64,000 nt of DNA from Melioribacteraceae bacterium. Lineage in GTDB: Bacteria; Bacteroidota; Ignavibacteria; Ignavibacteriales; Melioribacteraceae. Positions within the stretch are counted from its first letter, which is position 1; every line of letters begins with the position of its first letter. The translations under genes were made by a program, and so were the position numbers. Below the pieces are notes generated by a model. The model was not told the origin of the DNA and ran no database searches. It saw nothing but the letters and a program-made list of their open reading frames with translations. The stretch lies in NCBI GenBank assembly GCA_011525875.1, contig WYBN01000010.1, positions 1-64,000 on the forward strand, read 5' to 3'. Below, piece by piece: positions 7,950 through 16,485 of this stretch.

Positions 7950-8936
7950 TTAATTAATGCCGAGAATTAATTTTAACTCATTATCGCTCACGTTCAAAAG
8001 TCCGCTCGCCGGCAGACGCTTTAAAAGAATTTTCCAATTATTATTCATTCCGAAAACATCTTTGAAAATATTCAAAGATTTTTCAACCATTCCATTATTT
8101 GCAAGAGTTACCGCATGCCAGAACTTCATTTCTTCATTATCGGGATACATCTCACCTGCAGAACTGTATTCCTTCAGTGCTGTTTCCATATTGCCGTGTT
8201 CAATCGCGAGATCACCTCTGTTCATGTGTTCATAAGCGCGATGAACCTTTAAGATTCTTTTTAATTCAACAAGCGGTTCACGGTTATCATCAATTCTAAT
8301 ATCAACCAATTTGTCTTCCCAAACTTTGCCGGAGGCTTCGCCTTTAAATACTAGCAAAGCTGCCGACTGTTTGCCTCGAATATCTCCGCCAGCAGTTTCA
8401 GCCGCTTCCAGTGCGGCAAGTAATCTTTCTGCTAAAGGCCCGGTGGAAATTCTAAAACTTTCAGCCATTGCATTACATACATTACCGTTAAGCATCATAT
8501 TCGCCTGTACAGAATAATTTCTGCCGACTATCTGGCACCTTTCTTCGATACAATTCTTTCCTGTGAAAGCAGCGGCATTGCCTCTAGTATCAAGAACAGC
8601 CAGCTGTCTGAATTCTCTGCCTTCGTCGGAATTTATAAGCGAATCCAACACTTGCTGGGCTGTGAATCCCTCCTTTAGTAAATTTAATCCATGGGGACCG
8701 AACGACGCATTTACAAACGACTGGGTGGCTATTACGCCAGCGCTAGCCTCGCCCCACGAGACTATTGTTCCTACGGAGAACCAATGCGACTGAACTGCAA
8801 CGCCGATTTCACCCGTCGCCTCGTCACGTCCAACAATTGAGTAAGTGCTGGCAAGAGGGTAGTCAGAATAAAATGTTTGTGAAAAATTGGAACCGCAAAT
8901 TAAAATGAAAATCATCAGAGAAAATATAGTTTTCAC
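7950..8936 (-). CDS. secreted DUF1028 protein with C-terminal helical repeat
   Basis: A 328-aa exported protein. Residues 1-19 form a signal peptide (TIFSLMIFILICGSNFSQ). Residues about 28-220 are the DUF1028 domain (STYSIVGRDEATGEIGVAVQSHWFSVG, GVIATQSFVNASFGPHGLNLL), a fold related to Ntn hydrolases but with no proven reaction. Residues about 235-310 look TPR-like (AYEHMNRGDLAIEHGNMETALKEYSSAGEMYPDNEE). The start is a GTG at 8936, with AAGGAAA upstream on the minus strand. It is first of the DUF1028-cupin-DUF819 set. Confidence 0.8.
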   Translation of the reverse strand: MKTIFSLMIFILICGSNFSQTFYSDYPLASTYSIVGRDEATGEIGVAVQSHWFSVGTIVSWGEASAGVIATQSFVNASFGPHGLNLLKEGFTAQQVLDSLINSDEGREFRQLAVLDTRGNAAAFTGKNCIEERCQIVGRNYSVQANMMLNGNVCNAMAESFRISTGPLAERLLAALEAAETAGGDIRGKQSAALLVFKGEASGKVWEDKLVDIRIDDNREPLVELKRILKVHRAYEHMNRGDLAIEHGNMETALKEYSSAGEMYPDNEEMKFWHAVTLANNGMVEKSLNIFKDVFGMNNNWKILLKRLPASGLLNVSDNELKLILGIN

Positions 8937-9032
8937 TTTTGTCTTATTTCCTTTAGAAATTCGTTAATCTTAGTTGTAATTTAAGCACATAAAAAATTTA
9001 TTTCTACAAAAACATTCAGCCGGGCGAATAAA

Positions 9033-10100
9033 ATGAATAAAAAAAGAAAGATATTACGTAAGAGTGTTTTCCTGCTGCTGATCCATTCGCTTTTATTTTC
9101 TCAAGACAATAGTTCTGATAAAATTGAAAAACTGCAGCAAGATTTATTGCACAGACTTGATGTGTTGGAAAAGAAAGTTGACGATGCCCTATGGTTTCAA
9201 CGTCTTGATGATTATGCATTCATAGATAAAGTCTTTATGCATGGCCCGCCGCTTTGGAAAGAAAAAAATCCCGACGGACAGGGCGCGGGCAATCCTGTAA
9301 AATTTTGGTCTTATGTTTTTATACCCAAAGGGATAGACTTTAATAAAAAATATCCGTTAATAGTTTTTCCGCATGGCGGAGTTCACAGCAACTTTTCAAC
9401 TTATTATACTCATATTATTAAAGAACTTCTGTTTCAACAATATATTGTCGTAGCAGCCGAGTACCGCGGCAGCACGGGTTATGGAAAGAGTCATTACGAA
9501 AAAATTGATTACGGCGGATTGGAAATTGAAGATATTGATTACAGCCGGCAGTACATGATCGAAAATTACTCGTTTGTTGACAAAGACAGGGTTGGAATCA
9601 TCGGATGGAGCCATGGCGGTTTGATTTCTTTAATGAACGTATTCGATCACCCCGAAAATTACAAAGTATGTTTTGCAGGAGTTCCGGTCAGTGATATAAT
9701 TGCCCGGATGGGTTATAAAGATGACAGCTATCGGAAATTGTTTTCGGCTGATTATCATATCGGCCAATCAGCTGATGAAAATGTAGCTGAATACCGCAGA
9801 AGATCGCCCGCATGGCAGGCACACAAACTTCAGACTCCGCTGCTGATTCATACCAACACAAATGATGAAGACGTAAACGTGCTGGAGGTTGAACATCTTA
9901 TTAAATCCCTTAAAGCAGCAAACAAAAAATTTGAATATGAAATCTATGAAAGCATTCCCGGCGGTCATTCTTTTGATCGAATGGATACAAAAACAGCGCG
10001 TGAGATTAGAGTTAAAATTTATAAATTTCTCGATAAATATTTGAATCCGCCTAAAAAAATACGGAGTATTGAAGATATCAATATTAACATTTACAGATAG
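9033..10100 (+). CDS. secreted S9-type alpha/beta hydrolase
   Basis: A 355-aa protein with a hydrophobic N-terminal export signal (KSVFLLLIHSLLFSQ), a short coiled segment (residues 28-50) and a prolyl-oligopeptidase-like hydrolase domain. Visible catalytic elements: the oxyanion region PLIVFPHGGVH, the AAEYRGSTGYG loop, nucleophile Ser193 in GWSHGG, Asp near 278 in NTNDEDV, and His312 in GGHSF. The beta-propeller of true prolyl oligopeptidases is missing, so it may be an esterase or a short aminopeptidase-like hydrolase. It is followed 12 nt later by a small lipoprotein gene on the same strand. Confidence 0.8.
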   Translation: MNKKRKILRKSVFLLLIHSLLFSQDNSSDKIEKLQQDLLHRLDVLEKKVDDALWFQRLDDYAFIDKVFMHGPPLWKEKNPDGQGAGNPVKFWSYVFIPKGIDFNKKYPLIVFPHGGVHSNFSTYYTHIIKELLFQQYIVVAAEYRGSTGYGKSHYEKIDYGGLEIEDIDYSRQYMIENYSFVDKDRVGIIGWSHGGLISLMNVFDHPENYKVCFAGVPVSDIIARMGYKDDSYRKLFSADYHIGQSADENVAEYRRRSPAWQAHKLQTPLLIHTNTNDEDVNVLEVEHLIKSLKAANKKFEYEIYESIPGGHSFDRMDTKTAREIRVKIYKFLDKYLNPPKKIRSIEDININIYR

Positions 10101-10112
10101 AGGAGAAAAATT

Positions 10113-10475
10113 ATGAGGGTAATATCGTTATTATTTCTCGCTGCAGTATTAGTAACCGCTTGCAGCGATGCATCAAAAGAATCTTTCACAGGAAGTTGGC
10201 AAATGAATTTGGAGGGGGATTTCAACGATATTGTTCAAATCGTTATTGATGAACACAATAAGTTCAACTCGAATCACTATGCGGTTGTTCAAGGCAACTC
10301 AATGAATATTGAATTCAAAGGCAGCGTTGAACCTGATGGAAAAATTTTCGGAATAATTTCAATAGAAGGCAGAGCAATCGGAGATTTGAACGGTCTGCTA
10401 AACATTAATACCGGCGAAGGTGCATGGAAGGGATACGGTTTCAGCGGCACTTGGAATGCAACCAAGAAAAAATAA
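10113..10475 (+). CDS. small lipoprotein of unknown function
   Basis: A 120-aa protein with a clear lipobox (LVTACSD, Cys17), so probably membrane-anchored. The mature part reads like a single small beta-barrel or lipocalin-type domain (FTGSWQMNLEGDF, GLLNINTGEGAWKGYGFSGTWNATKKK), with alternating strands and Gly/Trp-rich ends. No named family was recognised. GAGGAG lies 10-11 nt before the ATG. It is likely co-transcribed with the S9 hydrolase upstream and the broken PIG-L gene downstream (5-nt gap). Confidence 0.65.
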   Translation: MRVISLLFLAAVLVTACSDASKESFTGSWQMNLEGDFNDIVQIVIDEHNKFNSNHYAVVQGNSMNIEFKGSVEPDGKIFGIISIEGRAIGDLNGLLNINTGEGAWKGYGFSGTWNATKKK

Positions 10476-10480
10476 AAGCT

Positions 10481-11212
10481 TTGAAGCCAAGAAAATTGAG
10501 AATTCTCTACATCTTTCCGCATCCGGATGATGAATCTTTCGGCGCCGCCCACGCTATGGCTAAACAAATTAGAATGGGAGATGATGTTTATCTTCTAACG
10601 TTAACCCGGTGAGGAGCTGCAAAAATACGTTACAAGCTCCGTCTTTCCGTTAAGGAAATGGGTAAAAAGAGATTGAGCGAGATGCGTAATGTTCAATCGG
10701 TTCTTGGTTTGACCGGAATGAAAGTGCTTGACCTTCCGGACGGCGGATTGAAATTTTTGGACCCGCGTGTTGTTGAAAACGAAATCAAAAAAACGATAAA
10801 ACAAATAAAGCCCCATATTCTTGTAACCTATGCTGTACATGGTATTAGCGGTTTTCATGACCACCTCGTAACTCATGCATGCGTCAAAAGAGTTTTCTGT
10901 GAGTTGATTGATAAAAAAAGCAGACCAGTAAGACTTGCTTTGTTTACTGTGAATGAAGTTCAAGCAAAGCAAGCGAAAAAATTTAATTTAATTTTTTCTA
11001 CTAAAGAAGAAATTAATTGCATTGTAAAAACTACGGAAGAAGACATTAATAAGGCTTTCGCAGCTTTGGACTGCTATAAAACTTATTCTGAAGTAATAGC
11101 AGAATCTAAAATAAAAGATATGATCAAAAACGAAGTGTATTTCGAAATTTTCGGCGAGAGATTTAAAAGACCGATTAAAGATCTATGTGAAAAATTATCT
11201 CGGCGGCAGTAA
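10481..11212 (+). pseudogene. PIG-L/LmbE deacetylase interrupted by one in-frame TGA
   Basis: A single reading frame encodes a PIG-L (LmbE-like) zinc deacetylase: IFPHPDDESFGAAHAMAK (zinc motif HPDD), then LLTLTR, a TGA (10610-10612, codon 44), then GAAKIRYKLRLSVKEMGKKRLSEM, LDLPDGGLKFLDP and HGISGFHDHLVTH (second metal motif). The frame does not shift across the stop. Relatives usually have glycine here (TLTRGGEAT...), and GGA to TGA is one base change. The first codon is most simply the TTG at 10481, though no good ribosome-binding site is seen; the open frame extends back to an ATG at 10424. Either a recent nonsense mutation, a sequence error, or read-through. Intact relatives de-N-acetylate sugars or related small molecules. 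Confidence 0.8.
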
Positions 11213-11245
11213 AAAAAAATTAACTGCCGCCCCAAGGGACGGCAG
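11211..11245 (-). terminator. Rho-independent terminator of the alkaline phosphatase gene
   Basis: On the minus strand CTGCCGTCCC pairs with GGGGCGGCAG (plus strand 11236-11245 and 11224-11233) and is followed by TTAATTTTTTTTT. A competing stem, GGCGGCAGT (11202-11210) with ACTGCCGCC (11223-11231), could serve plus-strand transcripts from the PIG-L side. Confidence 0.85.
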
Positions 11246-11259
11246 CTGCAAAATAACAA

Positions 11260-12570
11260 TTAAACTCCCGGAATTTTCCCGAATAATGTTGCATATATTA
11301 TTTTATAAATATCAGTATTCTGAATAGAGCCCTTTACCAAGTCAGCATTCAACCCGGCAGCTCTAACGACAACCGAGCCGTAAGCATCGGCGCCCAAAGC
11401 CCATGAAACCCTGAAATACATTCTATTTCCAAATTGATCCGGCGCGGCTAAAAAATGTTTCGTGGAGGTACCCTCAATTCCGTCAATCGGGGCTCCGTTA
11501 TAATCTTTTTCAGGCGTAACTGAATCGGGGGGAAAGTTTTTTGGGTTAACCCCCAGCAGATGCATTCCTCCGGCTTCGCTGTCCGAAGCAACCAGCACGA
11601 GGGTTTTTTGGTTCTTGCCCAAAAATTTTTGAGCTACCCCTATAGTTTCATCCGCACGGCTAAGAGATTCAAGCGTTCCGCTTGCATTATTGTAATTGGC
11701 AAAATTATCCGTACCTTCTTCCTCAACTACGAGGAAAAATCTTCCGCCTTTTTTCGAGAGAAAATCTATAGCTGCTTCAGTCATCTCAGCTACAGTTGGA
11801 GCCTCGGGGTTAAAATTCTTCAAGCCGAGCTCACGTTGTTTTTCTTCAGTCATATCGTTGAATGTATTTTCGTATGCAAATATCCCCAGCAGTTTTTCGG
11901 TATTAGCCGGAATGGATTTTAGTTCATCGCGTGTATAAATAACATGATAACCAATTTGCGTAGCGATTTCAACAACATTTAAACTGTCTTTTCTTCTGCC
12001 GGTTCCGTACCTGCCTTCAACGCCTTCAGGAAGAAACCATTGTTCGCCTCCCGATAAAATAAGGTCGGCTTTTGACTGTATCACTTTCAAAGTAATTGAC
12101 TCAGCGTTAGCTCTGGAAGTGTCGCTCGCAACAAAAACTGCCGAACCAGGCTCGATAATATCGCCGGAATTAATTATTCCGATGTGAATACCGGCTTGTT
12201 TTGCTTCCATCATAATGCTTTTTTCGCTTCCGGATAACGCTTTAAGCTTTTCTTTTTCATTCATGCCGAATGAATGATATGGCACCTTTAGACCGTAAGC
12301 GTGCATAGTTGCTCCGGCATTTGATGAAGTGGTTAATCTATCTTTTGGATGCGAACGATAAAGCCCGATGTTGGGGAGTTTGTCCCAGTTTAGCTCGCCG
12401 TCGGGTCCTTTGGTCAAAATTCTTAATATATTCCAAGTTGATAACCCAACGCCGTCGGGATGAATAAAAATTACGTTTCCTTTTTTCAGTTTAGTGTCTT
12501 CGATGTCCCTTAAACAGCTTGTCAACAGAACAGCCGGCAACAACAATAAGAGTGAAAATTTTTTCATCAT
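11260..12570 (-). CDS. alkaline phosphatase family lipoprotein
   Basis: A 436-aa phosphomonoesterase-like enzyme. It has a lipoprotein signal with Cys19 (LLTSCLRD), a metal-binding start (VIFIHPDGVGLSTWN, Asp39), the nucleophile region LTTSSNAGATMHAYG (likely Ser83), and C-terminal metal sites (FLVVEEEGTDNFANYN, VLVASDSEAGGMHLLG, STKHFLAAPDQFG). Near the nucleophile the common TDSA is TSSN, so substrate preference may differ from PhoA. The ATG at 12570 follows a weak AGGT. It is convergent with the PIG-L gene and divergent from the tricorn protease gene. Predicted location is the periplasm or outer membrane. Confidence 0.85.
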   Translation of the reverse strand: MMKKFSLLLLLPAVLLTSCLRDIEDTKLKKGNVIFIHPDGVGLSTWNILRILTKGPDGELNWDKLPNIGLYRSHPKDRLTTSSNAGATMHAYGLKVPYHSFGMNEKEKLKALSGSEKSIMMEAKQAGIHIGIINSGDIIEPGSAVFVASDTSRANAESITLKVIQSKADLILSGGEQWFLPEGVEGRYGTGRRKDSLNVVEIATQIGYHVIYTRDELKSIPANTEKLLGIFAYENTFNDMTEEKQRELGLKNFNPEAPTVAEMTEAAIDFLSKKGGRFFLVVEEEGTDNFANYNNASGTLESLSRADETIGVAQKFLGKNQKTLVLVASDSEAGGMHLLGVNPKNFPPDSVTPEKDYNGAPIDGIEGTSTKHFLAAPDQFGNRMYFRVSWALGADAYGSVVVRAAGLNADLVKGSIQNTDIYKIIYATLFGKIPGV

Positions 12571-12742
12571 AGTGAATACCTGTCGGTTTATTAGTAAAAT
12601 ATTGACGTCAAAAACTAATCATATTCTGGGAAATTTTTTTTAAATTAAATTCGAGATTAGAGAAAAGATTGATGTGAATACTCAATGTGCGATGCAATTC
12701 ATAAATATTTTAAAATAAACTAATAACTCAAAGGGTCTTATC

Positions 12743-15700
12743 ATGAAAATATTAATTTTGTTTTTTACTCTATTCATTAATTTATTTACATTGCATGCCG
12801 CGGCAGATGCAAATCCCTTTGTTAGATTTCCCGCTTTGAACAGCGACGGTTCAAAATTAGCTTTCTCTTATCAAGGCGATATTTGGACGGTTAATTCCGA
12901 AGGCGGCAAAGCAGAGCGAATAACCGTGCATAAAGGATATGATTCTCACCCGTTCTGGACGGGCAGCGATGAACAAATTGTTTTCAGCGGAGAAAGATTC
13001 GGCAGCAAAGATATATTCAGTATTCCAGCCGGAGGGGGCAGCGCAAAACGACTGACCTATCATTCCTCGCAAGATTTAATCAATCATATAACTGCAGATA
13101 ATAAAATTCTTTTTACGACCGCAAGGCTATTCAAACAGGTGGAATGGGACAGTGAAATATACTCGGTTGATTTAAACGGAGGCACCGAATCAAGATTTCT
13201 TAATGTTTTGGGCGACTATCCCGCAGTATCTCCGGATGGGAGATTTGTTGCTGTGTGCATTGGATGGGGAAGAGTAACAAGAGAAGCTTATAAAGGCTCG
13301 GCTAATTATGACATCTGGATTTACGATACTTTGAAAAAAAGTTACAGTAGGTTAACCGACTATGACGGGCACGACTTTTACCCAAGATGGTCTGATGATA
13401 GAACAATATATTTCATAAGTTCAAGAAGCGGTGTATATAATGTATTCAAATTAAAGATTGATGCCGAAGGGAATCTTGAATCTGACCCGGCACAGACAAC
13501 TTTTTTTACCGAGAATGGCATTAGATATCTGAATATTAGCGGCGACGGCTCAACCTTGGTTATGGAAAGAGAGACCGATATTTACACGATGAAAAATGAA
13601 GGCGTGCCGAATGAAGTTAATATCCAAATCTCGGCAGACTACAGATTCGATCCCGTTGAAAGAAAATCTTTTTCGAGCAGCCTCTCTGAATATGCCGTTT
13701 CACCAAACGGTAAATATAGTCTTCTTGTCGTTAGAGGCGATATCTTTATGACGGAGAATAATAAAGATAAAAGCAGAACCATTAATCTTACAAATCATTC
13801 TGCAAGAGACTATCAGCCGAAATGGCTTAATGATTCAACAATTATTTTTTCTTCCGACCGCGATGGCAAATTCGAGTTGTACAGGATTAAGTCAGCAGAT
13901 GAAGCTGAATCAAATCTGTTCAGAAGTTTCCGTGTAGACGTTAAAAAAATTGTAACGTCCGAAAGCGATATAAACGATCCGATAGTATCTCCCGATTTAA
14001 AAAAGATTGCCTACGTAGAAGGCTTGGGCAAATTAACGACCGCAGATATTTCGGAAGACGGGGTGTTATCCAATAAGAAAATTCTGCTCGACGGATGGTC
14101 TACGCCGGGCAATATTGCCTGGAGTCCGGACAGTAAATGGCTTGCATATTCGTTAAGCGATCTTTCTTTCAATTCAGAAATCTTTATTCATTCGGCGGAA
14201 GGCGCTTTGGAACCCGTGAATGTCAGTATGCACCCGAGAGGGGATTATAATCCGGTTTGGAGTCTTGACGGCAAAAAACTTGCATTCATTTCGGAAAGGA
14301 GCGGAAGTAATAATGATATTTGGTTTGCGTGGCTGAGTAAATCTGACTGGGAAAAAACTAAATCCGACTGGGATGAAATGGATGATAAAGAAGAGAAGAA
14401 AGACGGAAAGAAAGATGAGAACGGCAAAACCATTGAGCCGCTGAATATTGATTTCGAAAATATTCACGAAAGATTAGTTCAAGTAACATCCCTGCCGGGA
14501 AACGAAAGCAATCCTCTTTTTTCAAAAGACGGCGAAACGGTTTTCTTTACGGCGTATAATATCACAGATAAAGGCAACGATCTTTACAGCTCTAAATGGG
14601 ACGGGACTGAAATTAAACAACTAACAAAAGGCGGACAGAATCCCTACAATATGGTTTTCGATAATGAGTATAAATTCATCTATCTGATGAAAAAGGGAAA
14701 GCTTGCCCGGCTTGACAATAAAGGCGCAAACGAAGAGGGTATGTCATTCTCCGCCGATGTTGTAATTAATCATGAAGAAGAGAGAGAGCAGATTTTTGAA
14801 GAAGCATGGCGAACGCTGCGCGATAGATTTTATGATCCCAACTTTCACGGCAAGGACTGGATGGCGCTCAAAAGAATTTTCAAACCGTGGTGTTTAAAAG
14901 CATCAACTCCAAACGACTTTCAAGATATGTTCAATAATTTGCTTGGGCAGGTAAATGCAAGTCATATGGGTCTAAGGAATGTTCCCGAAAGGGAGGAGAC
15001 TCAAAAAGAAAAAACAGGTTTGATAGGAGTTGAACTTGAAAAGTTGAAATACGGGGCGAGAGTAACTAAAGTAATTCTCAATTCGCCTGCTTATAAAGAA
15101 TCAAGCAGACTGAACAGCGGCGATATTATTTTAAGTGTTAATGGAAATGAAATAAACGACAGAATTAATTTTTATTCTCTGATGATTGATAACAGCGGCA
15201 AAAATGTCCTTCTTGAAGTAGAAGATAAAAACGGCAAAAAGCGCGATGTAATAATTAGACCGTCAGCTTCTCTTAGCGAAGAGCTTTATGAAGATTGGGT
15301 TGCTCAAAAGAAAAAGTTAGTTGACGAATACAGCGGGGGAAAACTCGGGTATCTTCATATTAGGGGAATGAGCATGCCGAGTTTTGAAAGGTTTGAAAGA
15401 GAACTTACTGCACGCGGATACGGTAAAGACGGAATAGTGATTGACGTTAGATATAACGGAGGAGGCTGGACTACAGATTATCTTATGACTATTCTGAATT
15501 ACAAGCAGCATGCTTACACAATACCAAGAGGCGCGGCAAAGGAACTGGAAACAGAGCACCAAAATTTTAGGCAATATTATCCGCTCGGGGAACGGCTTCC
15601 TTTTGCCGCATGGACCAAACCCTCAATCGCTCTCTGCAACCAGAACAGTTATTCAAATGCGGAGATATTTTCGCATGCTTACAAATACCTCGAGATCGGT

Positions 15701-15952
15701 AAACTCGTCGGCGTACCGACATTCGGAGCAGTTATCTCAACCGGCGGCAAGATATTGATGGATGGTTCTTTGGTACGTCTACCCGGCAGAGGCTGGTTTG
15801 CTCTTGAAACCGAAAAAAATATGGACTTTGTGCCTGCTGTGCCGGATATAATAATCTTTAACTCACCGGACTCCAAATCGAAAGGAATAGACGAGCAGCT
15901 TAAACGTGCGGTGGTTGAATTATTGAGTGATATTAAGATGAACGATAGATGA
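12743..15952 (+). CDS. tricorn-type S41 protease
   Basis: A 1069-aa exported protease. It has a signal peptide (LILFFTLFINLFTLHAAA), an N-terminal beta-propeller with repeated SPDG-type strands (residues about 25-330), and a second propeller (about 330-660) containing a highly charged insert (DWDEMDDKEEKKDGKKDENG, about 535-560). A tricorn core domain with a likely catalytic His near 702 (FHGKDW), a PDZ domain (about 760-840, VILNSPAYKESSRLNSGDIILSVNG) and the S41 domain follow. The Ser nucleophile is near 970 (NSYSNAEIFSHAY). The layout matches bacterial tricorn homologues that degrade peptides. AAAGGG lies 7-8 nt before the ATG. It is a single-gene unit. Confidence 0.9.
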   Translation: MKILILFFTLFINLFTLHAAADANPFVRFPALNSDGSKLAFSYQGDIWTVNSEGGKAERITVHKGYDSHPFWTGSDEQIVFSGERFGSKDIFSIPAGGGSAKRLTYHSSQDLINHITADNKILFTTARLFKQVEWDSEIYSVDLNGGTESRFLNVLGDYPAVSPDGRFVAVCIGWGRVTREAYKGSANYDIWIYDTLKKSYSRLTDYDGHDFYPRWSDDRTIYFISSRSGVYNVFKLKIDAEGNLESDPAQTTFFTENGIRYLNISGDGSTLVMERETDIYTMKNEGVPNEVNIQISADYRFDPVERKSFSSSLSEYAVSPNGKYSLLVVRGDIFMTENNKDKSRTINLTNHSARDYQPKWLNDSTIIFSSDRDGKFELYRIKSADEAESNLFRSFRVDVKKIVTSESDINDPIVSPDLKKIAYVEGLGKLTTADISEDGVLSNKKILLDGWSTPGNIAWSPDSKWLAYSLSDLSFNSEIFIHSAEGALEPVNVSMHPRGDYNPVWSLDGKKLAFISERSGSNNDIWFAWLSKSDWEKTKSDWDEMDDKEEKKDGKKDENGKTIEPLNIDFENIHERLVQVTSLPGNESNPLFSKDGETVFFTAYNITDKGNDLYSSKWDGTEIKQLTKGGQNPYNMVFDNEYKFIYLMKKGKLARLDNKGANEEGMSFSADVVINHEEEREQIFEEAWRTLRDRFYDPNFHGKDWMALKRIFKPWCLKASTPNDFQDMFNNLLGQVNASHMGLRNVPEREETQKEKTGLIGVELEKLKYGARVTKVILNSPAYKESSRLNSGDIILSVNGNEINDRINFYSLMIDNSGKNVLLEVEDKNGKKRDVIIRPSASLSEELYEDWVAQKKKLVDEYSGGKLGYLHIRGMSMPSFERFERELTARGYGKDGIVIDVRYNGGGWTTDYLMTILNYKQHAYTIPRGAAKELETEHQNFRQYYPLGERLPFAAWTKPSIALCNQNSYSNAEIFSHAYKYLEIGKLVGVPTFGAVISTGGKILMDGSLVRLPGRGWFALETEKNMDFVPAVPDIIIFNSPDSKSKGIDEQLKRAVVELLSDIKMNDR

Positions 15953-16265
15953 AAAATTAGTTTCTTTGTTTTAGAACCATAGTTTTCTTCTGTCGATGAC
16001 CGAAGCATTCGGCTGGTGGAATAAATACAACTTCTTATTGAGTAAGAGTGTAAGCGATGATAAGTTGCCATCGGTTTTCAACAGGCAAATTATAAATGCA
16101 GAAAAATCTGCTTTAGTTTCATCTTTTGAGCATACTATTCCAGCTGATAAACTATTGCTCTGTGGTTTTAAGACGCACGTAAAGAGAGGATATAAATAAT
16201 TTTTAAACTCCATGATAGCCTGGCGGATAGTTAATAATCTCTTGCAAGATTTTGGGAGTTAAATC
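15953..16265. other. gene-poor stretch downstream of the tricorn gene
   Basis: About 310 bp. Two overlapping opposite frames of 67 and 80 codons exist (15996-16199 plus, 15971-16213 minus), but neither has a ribosome-binding site, a recognised domain or a convincing composition. It could be decayed coding DNA. No repeat or RNA structure stands out. Confidence 0.35.
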
Positions 16266-16295
16266 AAAAAAAAATCCCGCATTAAACGGGATTTT
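16266..16295 (-). terminator. Rho-independent terminator of tRNA-Lys
   Basis: On the minus strand AAAATCCCG pairs with CGGGATTTT (plus strand 16287-16295 and 16271-16279) and runs into eight or more T. It lies 8 nt beyond the tRNA 3' end. Confidence 0.85.
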
Positions 16296-16303
16296 AATTT
16301 TTG

Positions 16304-16375
16304 TGAGCGCGGGTGGTCTCGAACCACCGACCCTCTGCTTAAAAGGCAGATGCTCTACCACTGAGCTACGCGCCC
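16304..16375 (-). tRNA. tRNA-Lys(TTT)
   Basis: The minus strand folds as a cloverleaf of 72 nt. The acceptor is GGGCGCG with CGCGCTC (one G-U). The D arm is GCTC..GAGC. The anticodon stem TCTGC/GCAGA has loop CTTTTAA, giving anticodon TTT. The T arm is GGTGG/CCACC with loop TTCGAGA. The discriminator is A and no CCA is encoded. Confidence 0.95.
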
Positions 16376-16485
16376 AACACCAACTCAAAAATTCAGATGC
16401 CAAATTTATCATTATTAATCTATTTCTACAACCCCGAAACACGATTTTAGTGAAGAAAGTTTGTGTTTCAACCTAAATTCGGTGT

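Noticed and set aside
10610..10612. TGA as a reassigned glycine codon (code 25) or selenocysteine
   Set aside because: TGA ends greA, glnB and the AlbA-type gene normally, and PIG-L proteins do not use selenocysteine; a point mutation is simpler.
15971..16213. Opposed 67- and 80-codon frames after the tricorn gene
   Set aside because: They overlap each other, lack Shine-Dalgarno sites, and resemble no known family; kept only as a gene-poor region.
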